Below, piece after piece: positions 1-7,555 of a stretch of DNA of 10,517 nt (positions are counted from its first letter, which is position 1; every line of letters begins with the position of its first letter). The stretch is from Ochromonadaceae sp. CCMP2298 (taxonomy: Eukaryota; Sar; Synurophyceae; Ochromonadales; Ochromonadaceae), in assembly GCA_026770595.1 (NCBI GenBank), contig MU634736.1:1-10517 (forward strand), given 5' to 3'. The position numbers and the translations under genes are program-made. The notes beneath the pieces are model-generated. The model was given only the letters and a program-made list of their open reading frames with translations, was not told where the DNA came from and did not search any database.

Positions 1-452
1 TTGAAACGAGTGAACGATAGCGAATTGATCTTCTTCCTACGCACCGAGAGAATATCAATCGTGCAAGCCAAGTGGGCAAGCGATAATTGCGACATATGTG
101 AAGTATCATGTATGCAGTGTATGTTAAAGCATCAATTCTCCAGCCGATGGTTAGATGAACATAAGATATGGGGAGTATATAGGGACCCATGGAATTCTTG
201 TTTTGCATGGGGAAGTGGGGACCAGTTACAAAAGGCAAAACGGGGTTTGGCTGCTGGATGGCTGCCTCGATATCCAGCAGGAACAATCCATCGCGATAAA
301 TGGAGCGGTTTCGCGCACCATTTTTGGGGGACAAAAAACCAAGTGACTGTCAGCGAAAAACGTTATTTTAGCGGACTTTACAATTTGAAGAGAAACTTTC
401 GCACAACAACAACACACGCATAGGCAGAAGCTCTGCCTTTCGAAAACCACAC
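1..452. other. Spacer without a recognisable gene
   Basis: AT-richer sequence than the exons further on. One forward frame stays open from the window edge to a TAG at 421-423 (about 140 codons). Its translation resembles no family I know, is rich in Trp, Cys and His without a repeated pattern, has no ATG at its edge, and lacks the G/C-ending codon bias of the confirmed genes. It could be the last exon of a gene beginning outside the window, but I think chance is more likely. I see no RNA gene here. Confidence 0.4.
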
Positions 453-473
453 CACCGGGATCATCAGAGTAAA
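453..473 (+). repeat. Left terminal inverted repeat of the MITE-like element
   Basis: This 21-bp arm pairs with 738-758 with a single mismatch (A463 opposite G748 in the reverse-complement alignment). Confidence 0.8.
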
Positions 474-737
474 GAGAAGTAAATGATTCCGTTACTAGAA
501 AGGGTTAACTTAGAGGTCAGGGACAGAAATTTTAGAAAGTAAAGGATTTACATGATTCCTTTACTTTTCTTGAAAATCCTGCTGCCGGATGTCCAGAACT
601 AACCCTCATATGTAAAGATTTAGTAAAGGTTTCCTTTACCATGCTTCCGTCGAAAAGTAAAGATAAGTAAATGATTCCCTCGAAGTAAAGGATTTCTTCA
701 ATCCACTTTTACTGTACAAGGTTTCGTAAAGGATTCA

Positions 738-758
738 TTTACTCTGACGATCCCGGTG
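738..758 (-). repeat. Right terminal inverted repeat of the MITE-like element
   Basis: Reverse complement of 453-473 with one mismatch. It is followed directly by CAC, matching the CAC just before the left arm. Confidence 0.8.
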
Positions 759-1161
759 CACGCACCTCTGTCTCGCAGATCCTGGAGTTCGCAAGCTGCA
801 AAGTCTTCGAGCGACTTGGACGCCGAAGTCGATTCGATCTGTTGTAGCTTGTGGCAGTCTATTGGAAATTGCACACAAGATCTACTCGAAATGGAGCTTT
901 TGGCGAGCATTTTTTCAGTTTTCTGAAAACCATCCAAAAAGCGAAACGCTCCATCCAGAAGGGGTGATGGGCCCTTCTTGCACTTCTCTGCAGGATTCGA
1001 TCTTCCCTCTCTTGCAAGCTCTTGAGACAATTCAAGGGCCAACAGTGTAGTGTGGTGAAGCCACTGCTATTCTTTGGGACGGCACTGCTATTCTGTGTGA
1101 CGAGCGTCGAGCCAATCTCTGCCTCAGGCGTCAGTAGTTTACCGACAGCCTCCGCTCAAGC
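759..1161. other. Upstream region and 5' leader of the DM10 gene
   Basis: No gene is supported here. The stretch holds an imperfect hairpin at 891-954 (outer arms ATGGAGC / GCTCCAT, inner arms TTTTCAG / CTGAAAA) and a 21-bp-period tandem duplication at 1062-1102. An in-frame TAG at 1135-1137 lies 24 nt before the ATG at 1162, so the coding region cannot extend further upstream in this exon. I see no clear TATA box. The part nearest 1162 is probably promoter and 5' untranslated leader. Confidence 0.45.
1062..1102. repeat. Two-copy 20-bp tandem duplication
   Basis: Bases 1062-1081 and 1083-1102 are near-identical copies beginning CACTGCTATTCT and ending GACG, with two internal differences and a single G between them. 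The pair lies about 60 nt upstream of the DM10 gene's start codon, so it may fall in its promoter or leader. Confidence 0.7.
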
Positions 1162-3997
1162 ATGTCGAGGAACAACATGGCGATGAGTGTGTCGATGCCG
1201 AACCTGCCCGGCATGGTCCCCAATAGACGGGGTTGGGTCTATGTAAGTGATTTTGTTTAGAAACCACTGGGTCCACCCCTCCTCTTCATTTTGCCACCTC
1301 TCACATCCCACACACCTCTCGACCACTATTTTCCAGCGCCAGAGGGATGGATTTAAGAGGTCGTCACGGCCCGGGACAGCGTCGGAGTTGCGGCCCGGAA
1401 CAGCGTCGGAGTTTCAAAGTAGACCTGTCTCCCCCGGCTATGACGAAACCGACTTCTCCAGACCTGGCACAGCTGGCCCGGGTGGCCGGACGGCGCACTT
1501 CCCAGAAGTAGAGTATTACAGGGAGACACAGCAAAGGGGCGCGCTGCGTGCAGATACGCGACCCAGTACTGCTGGCGCCTTCCGCATGCACACGGTGGAC
1601 CCCACGTACCGGGGCGCCACGCCTCTGTTCTCGGGAACGGACTTCGACCCACAGAGATCCATCGACGAGGGCGCGCACAGCCGGCCCTCCACAGGGAAGG
1701 TCCCCCTGTACGTCGAGCTGGACAGACAGGTCTGCCGCTTCTACGGACACTTCTTTCAAGACCGCAACTGGGAGAAGGACGGCCCCCTGGGCGACCCCAC
1801 GGTGGAGAGCCGGATCTGCAGGCTGGTGACGATACAGGTGTATCTGAGCGACAACGAGGTGCAGGTGCTCGAGCCCAAGGTGGTGAACGCAGGCTTGCCC
1901 AGCGGCACCTTCTTCCAAAAGGCCAGATTGGTCAAGAACGACAGCGAGCCTCTGTTGCTGGAGGACATCCGCGTGGGCGGCTCCATCGGCATGCTGGGAC
2001 AGACGTTCTACGTGACAGATGCGGACACCTTCACGCGCGACTACTACCGGGACAAAATGGGCGTAGACCTGCAGCCCGCCCTGCCCCGCCCCAAACCCAT
2101 CCGCCGCGATATGGGCGCGCAGTACGCTACAGGCCTGGGCTCCAGCCTGCCCAAGATGAACAAGCAGGGCAACGGCAGCCGCTCTACGGACTACGCCAAC
2201 ACAAAGGAGGTGCTGGACAAAACCAGTCGCTTCCTCAAGTTCGAGGGGCGCGTGCTGCGCTTCCAGTGCGTAGAGGTGAAGACGCCGGAGGGGCCCTTCT
2301 TCCCCAAATTGCAAGCGCAGGCGGACAGGGAGGGGTACGATGGCGTGGTGGCCTCTGCGGATGTTAAGCGCTACGCTTTGTCCTTCCATCTGAGCACGTG
2401 CGACATCGACCTGGTGGTGCAGAAGCAGAAGGGCAGCATGCAGGGGGGGCAGGACGAGCCCAAACTGGTGCTGAAGAAGAGCAAGCTGCCTACCAACTGG
2501 AGAGAGGCGCGGGCCGGGCGCACGCCGAAGTACTTCGAGGCGGAGGATTTCCGATGCGGGGGGGTGGTAGACGTGTACGGCAAGTACTTTCTGCTGGTGA
2601 ACTGCGACGCCTTCACACGGCAACTCTACGACCAGCTCCACACGCCCCAAGTCGACGTGCGCCTGATCTCAGAGCCCAGGAAGGAGATCGTGCAGCCCAT
2701 CCCTCAATTGGGGGACGGCTTTCTGGCCATCGGCTCGAATGAGGACACCATGGCTACCATCTACGGCATGCCCAAGCCAGGGAAAGATTTCGACAAAATC
2801 CAGCGCAACCAGAACCGCCTTCTGCGGTGTAAGACCGTGATGCTCAGCCCCAACCACATCGACTCAACGCGCGAGTTCATGATCACTTTCTACCTCGAGG
2901 ACGACACGATCGCCGTATTCGAGGAGGTCAAGAGGAACTCCGGCATCTGGGGGGGCAACTTCCTCAAACGCGGCCGTTACACCAACGCCCTCCCCAACGA
3001 AGGCACCGTCCCCCGCTACTTCCGGCCGGGCGACATCTACCTGGGCAATGTTATCAGCTTTAACGGGAACGAGTTCCAGATTCTGGAGATGGACAACATG
3101 AGCCTGGACTTCTGCGAGCACTTCCCCGACGAGTTCCCCATGATGGACACCTTCAAAATCATCGGCACGCTGATGCAGCAGATAGTCACGCGCTGCCTGA
3201 ACATCCGCCCCATCTTCCACGCCGCTGACATGGACATGGCAACTAAGCGCTGCCTGCTGCAGGAGAAATTCGTGCAGGTGCTGGACAGCCTGGCCCTCAC
3301 TGCGGAGCTAAATGATCAAGAGCTGCTCACGCTGATGCGCCGCTTCAAGAATGGGGATGCATATATGTACGAGGAGATGTGCGACCTGGTCAGCCATGTG
3401 TACGCGAAGCACCAGTCGCTCAGCAATCCCCCGCCCAGGTCTCGCAAGGGGGCGCCTGAGCAGACCTTCGAGCAGTTTACGGTGACAGCGCGCCTGCGGA
3501 CTATCCAGTGGCGCCGCACCCTTCGCAAGGACCAGCAGACCATCGACGGGTTCGTAACGCTGTCTATTCTTGAGAAGCTCTTCAAGAAGCACGGGCTGCC
3601 CCTGTCTGCAGAGGTGGTGGACCAGATTAGGCGCAGCTTTTCCGCAGACAGGACGCACGCGCACCACAAAGGCGTGCTGTCGGATCTGCAGGAGCTCGGC
3701 GCGGAGCACCTGTACGAGGGCCTGGACCACAAAGTGCGCCCCAAGGAGAAGCACTCCAACGGCCTGGTGGACAACAAGGGCCTGCAGGTGGGCCTTATGG
3801 CGAACCTCGAGGCCACCAAAAGGCGCGACAAGAACTTCCTCACCGGCTCGGTGCTACGGCGCAACTCCAAGGTGGGCGAGGAGCTGCAGCAGGACTCTGT
3901 CTACTCCACGGAAGGCTTTGGCGGCGGCCATCCCGCCAGGGTGCTGATAAATTTCAACGATCTGTGCGACGAGATCTACATCTGCGACTGGCTATAG
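1162..3997 (+). CDS. DM10/EF-hand axonemal protein (EFHC/Rib72 family), 2 exons
   Basis: Exons 1162-1242 and 1337-3997, joined in phase 0, give 913 residues. The start is the first ATG after an in-frame TAG at 1135. Residues 38-147 are disordered and carry RPGTA/RPSTA-type motifs (R38, R46, R56, R69, R102, R143), common in axonemal proteins. Three DM10 domains follow at about 156-270, 326-459 and 518-626. Each ends in the typical pattern of an acidic region, then G-x-x-x-x-x-G-x-x-F and a D-x-F-T/D-F-C segment, for example DADTFTRDYY and CDAFTRQLYD. The C-terminal third has degenerate EF-hand-like helices near 685-710, 764-800 and 894-913; I see no full canonical calcium loop. EFHC1/EFHC2 and Chlamydomonas Rib72 share this 3xDM10 plus C-terminal EF-hand layout and are microtubule inner proteins of ciliary doublets. 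Human EFHC1 has about 640 residues, so this one is longer, with an extended N-terminus and inter-domain inserts. Which paralogue (EFHC1 or EFHC2) it matches cannot be decided by eye. Confidence 0.93.
1243..1336 (+). other. Intron of the DM10 gene (94 bp)
   Basis: The donor is GTAAGT at 1243 and the acceptor TTTTCCAG ends at 1336, with a pyrimidine-rich stretch before it. Splicing is phase 0, joining a TAT codon to CGC. Of the six introns deduced in this window it is the only one without tandem repeats. Confidence 0.85.
1367..1414 (+). repeat. 24-bp tandem duplication encoding RPGTASE(L/F) twice
   Basis: Bases 1367-1390 and 1391-1414 match at 22 of 24 positions and stay in frame, encoding RPGTASEL and RPGTASEF (residues 38-53 of the DM10 protein). 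This is a recent-looking duplication of the RPGTA motif. Confidence 0.9.
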
Positions 3998-4594
3998 ACC
4001 CCCCCCCCCCTGCAGATACATGCACCCACCGCACACATGCACCCGCACAGCGGTGAGGCCGCACCCTGGTATATTAGTTACCCAGCCAAGAAGGAGAGAG
4101 CCCCTTGCTTGATTACGATTGTGTATAAGTATTAAGACAGTACAAGAGTAAGACGGGTAACGAGATGACGCTTTCAGAGACAGACATAATCAGCCGCTTC
4201 GCTAGTACCCCCCCCCCTTTTCGTTCCACGCCTACTCCTGCCTGCAGGCCTGGTAGTCCGTAGTCTGGCTCCTCGCACATTCACGCGGCCTTGAACTCCC
4301 CCACTGTGCCTCCTCTTCCTCCTCCTGAGGATGTTCAGGCCCCACGCCCAAGGCCACGTCCTCACACGCATCTGCATTTTGTTGTCCTGTTTCTACTATG
4401 TGTGTAGATAAGATAACAGTTCATTCGCCTTATTTCCTGCTTCCCTGTATTTCTTATCTACATTCCATTTTGGATGTTACAGGAACCATCAGAACATCGT
4501 ATTGTAATACATAGCGACATATAATATTAATACCATAATCAGACAACGGGCTCTGCGTTGGCACATCCCAAGTTTCCAGGGTGTGGGGGGGCTA
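3998..4594. other. Convergent intergenic region (shared 3' flanks)
   Basis: This stretch lies between the stop of the DM10 gene on the forward strand and the stop of the kinase gene on the reverse strand, so it should hold both 3' untranslated regions. It has two C homopolymers (12 C at 3999-4010, 10 C at 4208-4217) and an AT-rich patch at about 4495-4545. No canonical AATAAA is visible in the expected orientation for either gene. No ORF or RNA gene is convincing. Confidence 0.6.
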
Positions 4595-6991
4595 CTAGCA
4601 CCTGTCTAAGTTTCTGTCGGACTGACTGTTGACCAGCTTAGCCTGGTCGATCGGATGCCGAGACAGGTTGGCTAGGGAACGGTTCCCCACGGATCCCTTG
4701 GGACCGAGATCTGGGTCGGATAGTACCTCGTTTTCTACGACGCCGGGCAGGAGGGAGGCTCGGCCGGTCTCTCGGCCGCTGCCTGAAAGAGAGGGCACGG
4801 GGGAGATGCTGCCCCTACTGGTGGGCGAGTTGAAGCCGTCGTAGAATGTGGAGAAATCGTTGGGCTCGTGGCCCTTCCGCAGTAGTTTCTTGGCCCCGCT
4901 GATGTTGGGCGTGGCTGGCACGATGGGGGGTAGGTGCATCACGTGCAGGCCTTCGTCGTTCTTGTGCGCTACTATGTACTCCTCCATGTGCTTGCGCTCT
5001 CTTTCCGACAGGTTGGAGAAGATCTCCTCGACGTAGCGGCGGTCCAGACCTTGCGTCATGTCCTCCTCCCCGGTTGTCACGGTCATCCCCTCGAGCATGG
5101 ACATGTGCGGGGAGGTGCGCAGCACATCCATCGACACGCTGCGCTGCGGGCGCACCGAGAACTCCACCTCGGCCAGGCCTTCGAGCCAGTCGTGCGTCGA
5201 GAGGGCGGACACGCTGGGCCGTCTAGGAGGGCGTAGCTCGAAGAACTGCAGTATGAAGTCATTCAGCCGGGCGGAGAAGGTCAGGTTCCCAGGCAAGTCC
5301 GCCGTGGTCTCTTTGATGCAGCGGGTGAACTTGTCCTTGTCCTGCAGGATCTCGTAGTCGTAGGCGGTCATCCAGATCTCGCAGAACCTCTCGTGGCCCG
5401 CTACTAGTTCTAGAAGGATGCAGCCTGTGGACCACACGTCTGCCTTGTCTCCGAAGTACGAGCCTTGGATTATCATCTCCGGGGCGAAGAAACCTAGGGT
5501 TAAGGATAGAGGGTGCAGGGTATAGGGTATAGGGTGCAGGGTATAGGGTACAGGAGTAGGGTGAGGTAGGAAAATGGCGTGGGTCCGAGCGGTCAGTAGG
5601 TAGCACACAGGCAGTACACAGTACACAGTACGCAGTACGCAGTACGCAGTGCACAGTGCACAGTACACAGTACACAGCACAGTACGTACCTGGCGACCCA
5701 CAGAAGTCGGACAGCAGGGTGTTACTTTTGAACTTCGTGGAGAGCCCAAAGTCGCACAGCTTGAGGTCCTGGCACTTGCCCGTGGCTGAGTCGAAGGCCA
5801 GCAGAATATTCTCGGGCTTCAGGTCTGCGGGGGGTGGGATGTTAGGAGCTGCCCATAAACCAGTATATCCATCCTACTACCCTATCTCCTTATCTCATTA
5901 TCGATCTCCTTATCTCCTTATCTCCTTATCTCCTTATCTCATCTCTTACCTCTGTGGCAGATGCCCTGGTCGTGGCAGTACATCACGCCCTTCAGCACGC
6001 AGCTGATGATCTCCCTCGCCCAGTCCTCCGGCACGCCATCAGGATGTGCGTCGAAGAAGTCGAACAAGTCCGCGCCCCCTTTCTCTGTCACTATGTAGAG
6101 CATCTGCTCGGTGTGCAGAACCTGTGGGGGTGTGGGGGTAGGAGTATGGGGTTGGGGTATGAGGGTAGGTTTATAGCGTTGCGTTATAGGGTTGTAGGGT
6201 TATAAGGTTTTAGGGGGGTTAGGTTTGCAGGATTAGGGTTGTAGGGTTGTAGGGGTATAGTATAGGGGTATAGTATAGGGTCGTCTGCTCAGTCTCCCCA
6301 GTCTCACCTTGCTCACTACTACAACAAAGTCGTTCTTCAGCAGGCGCAGGTTCTGGATCTCGTTGGACACGCGCATCAGCGCAGTGAAGGAGGTGATTCG
6401 GTCTTTGGTGATTATCTTCAGCGCGAACTCTTTATCGCTACCTGCCATAGAGCAGTTCTTGACAGTCGCGAACTGACCCTCGCCCAGCAGCTCCCCCACG
6501 CTGTAGTCGCCCACCTGCTCCTCCGTCTCCACGAAGTTCTTATCTTCGAGGGGGGGGATCTGCCGCAGGTCGGGGTGGAAGCGGCTGCAGTGCGTCCACA
6601 GGATGCTCACTGTAGAGCTTTTCTGCTCATCGTAGCGCTGCCGCAGCAACACGAACTCGTCGAACAGCGCTTGCTGCTGTTTATGAAATGTTTGGATCGA
6701 AAGCATGGACTTGGCTGCCACCTCTTCTGCTTTGCTGAGCTCCAGCTCCTTCTTAACTAACTGTTCGCGAAGCTTCTCTGCGCTGGGAACAACTGCAAGA
6801 TCCGCAATCAGTAGGTCACCTTTCGTGAGCTTACTTACAGTCTCTCTCGACACCGGCCCTTGCCCAATAGAAATGTTCAATTTCGGATACGCTTTGCGGA
6901 TGGCGGCCTCGACATCCTTCATCGTCAATGGGCCGTAGATGGCGATGCCCTCAATGCCTGCACCCGACATCCCAACGCCTTCACCTGACAT
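4595..6991 (-). CDS. CAMK-like serine/threonine protein kinase, 4 exons
   Basis: Exons in coding order are 6991-6308, 6121-5950, 5824-5690 and 5493-4595, giving 629 residues. The start at 6991 is set by an in-frame TGA three codons upstream. Residues 1-67 match no domain I recognise; about 68-125 look like a coiled coil. The kinase domain spans about 163-433. It has the Gly-rich loop LLGEGQFATV (168-177), ATP-binding Lys in ALK (K192), alpha-C Glu in SNEIQ (E211), catalytic HRDLKPEN (D286, K288, N291), DFG (310-312), CGSPGFFAPE around 327-336, and DVWSTG (349-354). The subdomain XI arginine lies in PPRRPS. All catalytic residues are present, so it should be active. HRD-LKPEN and CGSPGFFAPE match the CAMK group. 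The segment after DVWSTG (GHERFCEIWMTAY, 363-375) is unusual. The C-tail (440-629) is Ser-rich and probably disordered. No calmodulin site, EF-hand or membrane segment is evident. The substrate is unknown. Confidence 0.92.
5494..5689 (-). other. Kinase intron 3 (196 bp) with two tandem repeats
   Basis: The donor is GTACGTAC at 5689 and the acceptor AACCCTAG ends at 5494, phase 1, splitting the Gly of CGSPG. Two arrays fill it. Forward-strand 5603-5687 holds CAGTACA/CAGTACG/CAGTGCA units (period about 7). Forward-strand 5495-5570 holds GGGTATA/GGGTGCA/GGGTACA units (period 7, telomere-like). Confidence 0.9.
5825..5949 (-). other. Kinase intron 2 (125 bp) with 8-bp tandem repeats
   Basis: The donor is GTAAGAG at 5949 and the acceptor CCCCCCGCAG ends at 5825. 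Splicing is phase 1 and splits the catalytic Asp codon of HRD (G|AC). The first half consists of near-perfect tandem copies of AAGGAGAT/AATGAGAT (forward strand CTCCTTAT, about 5883-5947). Confidence 0.9.
6122..6307 (-). other. Kinase intron 1 (186 bp), telomere-like repeats
   Basis: On the coding strand it starts GTGAGACT at 6307 and ends CCCCCACAG at 6122, phase 0 between AAG and GTT. Nearly the whole intron is degenerate C-rich repeat on the coding strand (CCCTATA, CCCTACAA, CCCTAATCC), that is GGGTTGTA/GGGTATA/TTAGGG-like on the forward strand. The C-rich tract may also serve as the polypyrimidine tract. Confidence 0.88.
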
Positions 6992-7074
6992 CGCGCGTCA
7001 CTTGCACACCTCCGTCTTCGCTCAATTCTACAGCGCTCTCCTGAATTCAACACCGGCTAACTTACACCCTCTTG

Positions 7075-7108
7075 AGAGGGGTGGGAGAGGGAGTGGGAGA
7101 GGGAGTGG
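7075..7108. repeat. Purine-rich tandem tract (GGGAGAGGGAGT)
   Basis: About two and a half copies of a 12-bp unit GGGAGAGGGAGT form a G/A strand about 85-115 nt upstream of the kinase start. Read in the kinase's direction it is a CT-rich tract, which may be part of its leader or core promoter. Confidence 0.7.
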
Positions 7109-7173
7109 TCAGAAGAAGGATAGAGATGAGATCCTAAGCACGCACGCCTTCAGAAAGGGTTATTCGATATCCA

Positions 7174-7181
7174 TATAAAAG
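7174..7181 (+). promoter_or_regulatory. TATA-like box
   Basis: TATAAAAG is a consensus-quality TATA box on the forward strand, about 375 nt before the DUF155 start codon. If used for that gene the leader would be about 350 nt long, or would contain an unseen intron. It could instead serve an unannotated transcript or be a chance match. Confidence 0.3.
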
Positions 7182-7391
7182 GCGGTTTCAATAATTTGCG
7201 TGATATTAGCAAGAATAATGTGAATTCTCTGCCAGTCTCTGTGACACAAAAATAATTGTTTTAGAAAACAGGGCCGGGTCCCCCTAGATCAAAAATCGGA
7301 TCCACCAGCCAAAAACTCCAAATCGGTTGAAACGAGTCCCGATTCACACACACGCCACATTCGCGGCCGCAGATAAAAGAGATCCTGGAGA

Positions 7392-7412
7392 TTAAAGTCA
7401 AGTTGACTTTAA
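7392..7412. promoter_or_regulatory. Perfect 10+1+10 palindrome, candidate operator
   Basis: TTAAAGTCAA and its exact reverse complement TTGACTTTAA flank a single G at 7402. It lies 143 nt upstream of the DUF155 start codon. Symmetry of this length suits a dimeric DNA-binding protein; each half contains TTGAC, the core of plant W-boxes, but I infer no specific factor. The spacing of one base is too tight for a stable RNA hairpin, which favours a DNA site. Confidence 0.4.
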
Positions 7413-7555
7413 GTTAGAATGCTTCCTCAACAGCTCTAGAGGCTGCACTTCTGCATAGATCGTGGAGGTGATTCGACTTGGTGGGAGGGGATTCTCCGCG
7501 CGCACCAGGGTATAGATCTTCCCCATTGGCGATAACTCCACAGAGCCAGAGCAGC

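Larger units (their letters stand above)
453..758. mobile_element. MITE-like non-autonomous DNA transposon, 306 bp
   Basis: The left end (453-473) and the reverse complement of the right end (738-758) match at 20 of 21 positions, both beginning CACCGGGATC and ending CAGAGTAAA. The trinucleotide CAC lies just outside each end (450-452 and 759-761), as expected of a 3-bp target-site duplication. The interior is AT-rich, has no ORF, and is filled with copies of GTAAAGGATT and GTAAATGATTCC in both orientations. These include a hairpin with 8-bp arms (539-546 and 557-564) and a perfect 7-bp hairpin (623-629 and 633-639). Terminal inverted repeats, small size, no coding capacity and a short flanking duplication together define a MITE. 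CAC at the termini with a 3-bp duplication would fit the CACTA (EnSpm) superfamily, but the terminal motif is CACCG rather than CACTA, so the superfamily is a guess. Confidence 0.75.
6992..7555. other. Divergent promoter region, kinase (-) and DUF155 gene (+)
   Basis: The two flanking genes diverge from this 564-bp stretch, so both promoters should lie here. It holds a purine-rich tandem tract (7075-7108), a TATAAAAG box (7174-7181), a short palindrome (7257-7270, TGTTTT-AG-AAAACA) and a perfect 21-bp palindrome (7392-7412). No convincing ORF, tRNA or other RNA gene is seen. Small frames overlapping 6939-7178 are antisense to the kinase's first exon. Confidence 0.6.

Noticed and set aside
1-423. 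140-codon forward frame at the window edge
   Set aside because: No family resemblance, no ATG start within reach of the edge, and no codon bias like the confirmed genes; kept only as a remark on the spacer.
1364-2650. 428-codon open frame on the reverse strand, opposite the DM10 gene
   Set aside because: It is the antisense shadow of GC-rich, biased codons; its His/Val/Leu-rich translation resembles no family, while the forward frame has three clear DM10 domains.
3308-3870. Reverse-strand frames of 148 and 184 codons opposite the end of the DM10 gene
   Set aside because: They overlap one another and conserved coding sequence, and show no recognisable motifs.
4595-5749. Reading the last kinase exon as a continuous 384-residue protein from 5749
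   Set aside because: The upstream part translates a CAGTAC-type repeat (Cys/Tyr/Thr-rich nonsense). A CCCTAG acceptor at 5494 joins in frame to the DFG exon and restores CGSPGFFAPE.
6939-7178. 79-codon forward frame across the kinase start
   Set aside because: It overlaps the first kinase exon in antisense and then runs into the purine repeat; no family resemblance.
7326-7345. Possible tRNA T-arm-like sequence GGTTGAAACGAG
   Set aside because: It lacks the TTCGA core, and no acceptor, anticodon or D-arm partner was found nearby. Its 11-base match to the first bases of the window is too short to call a repeat family.
7478-7555. Start of the DUF155 protein upstream of 7556
   Set aside because: The frame is open upstream but has only non-ATG starts; the ATG at 7556 begins directly with a well-formed signal peptide.
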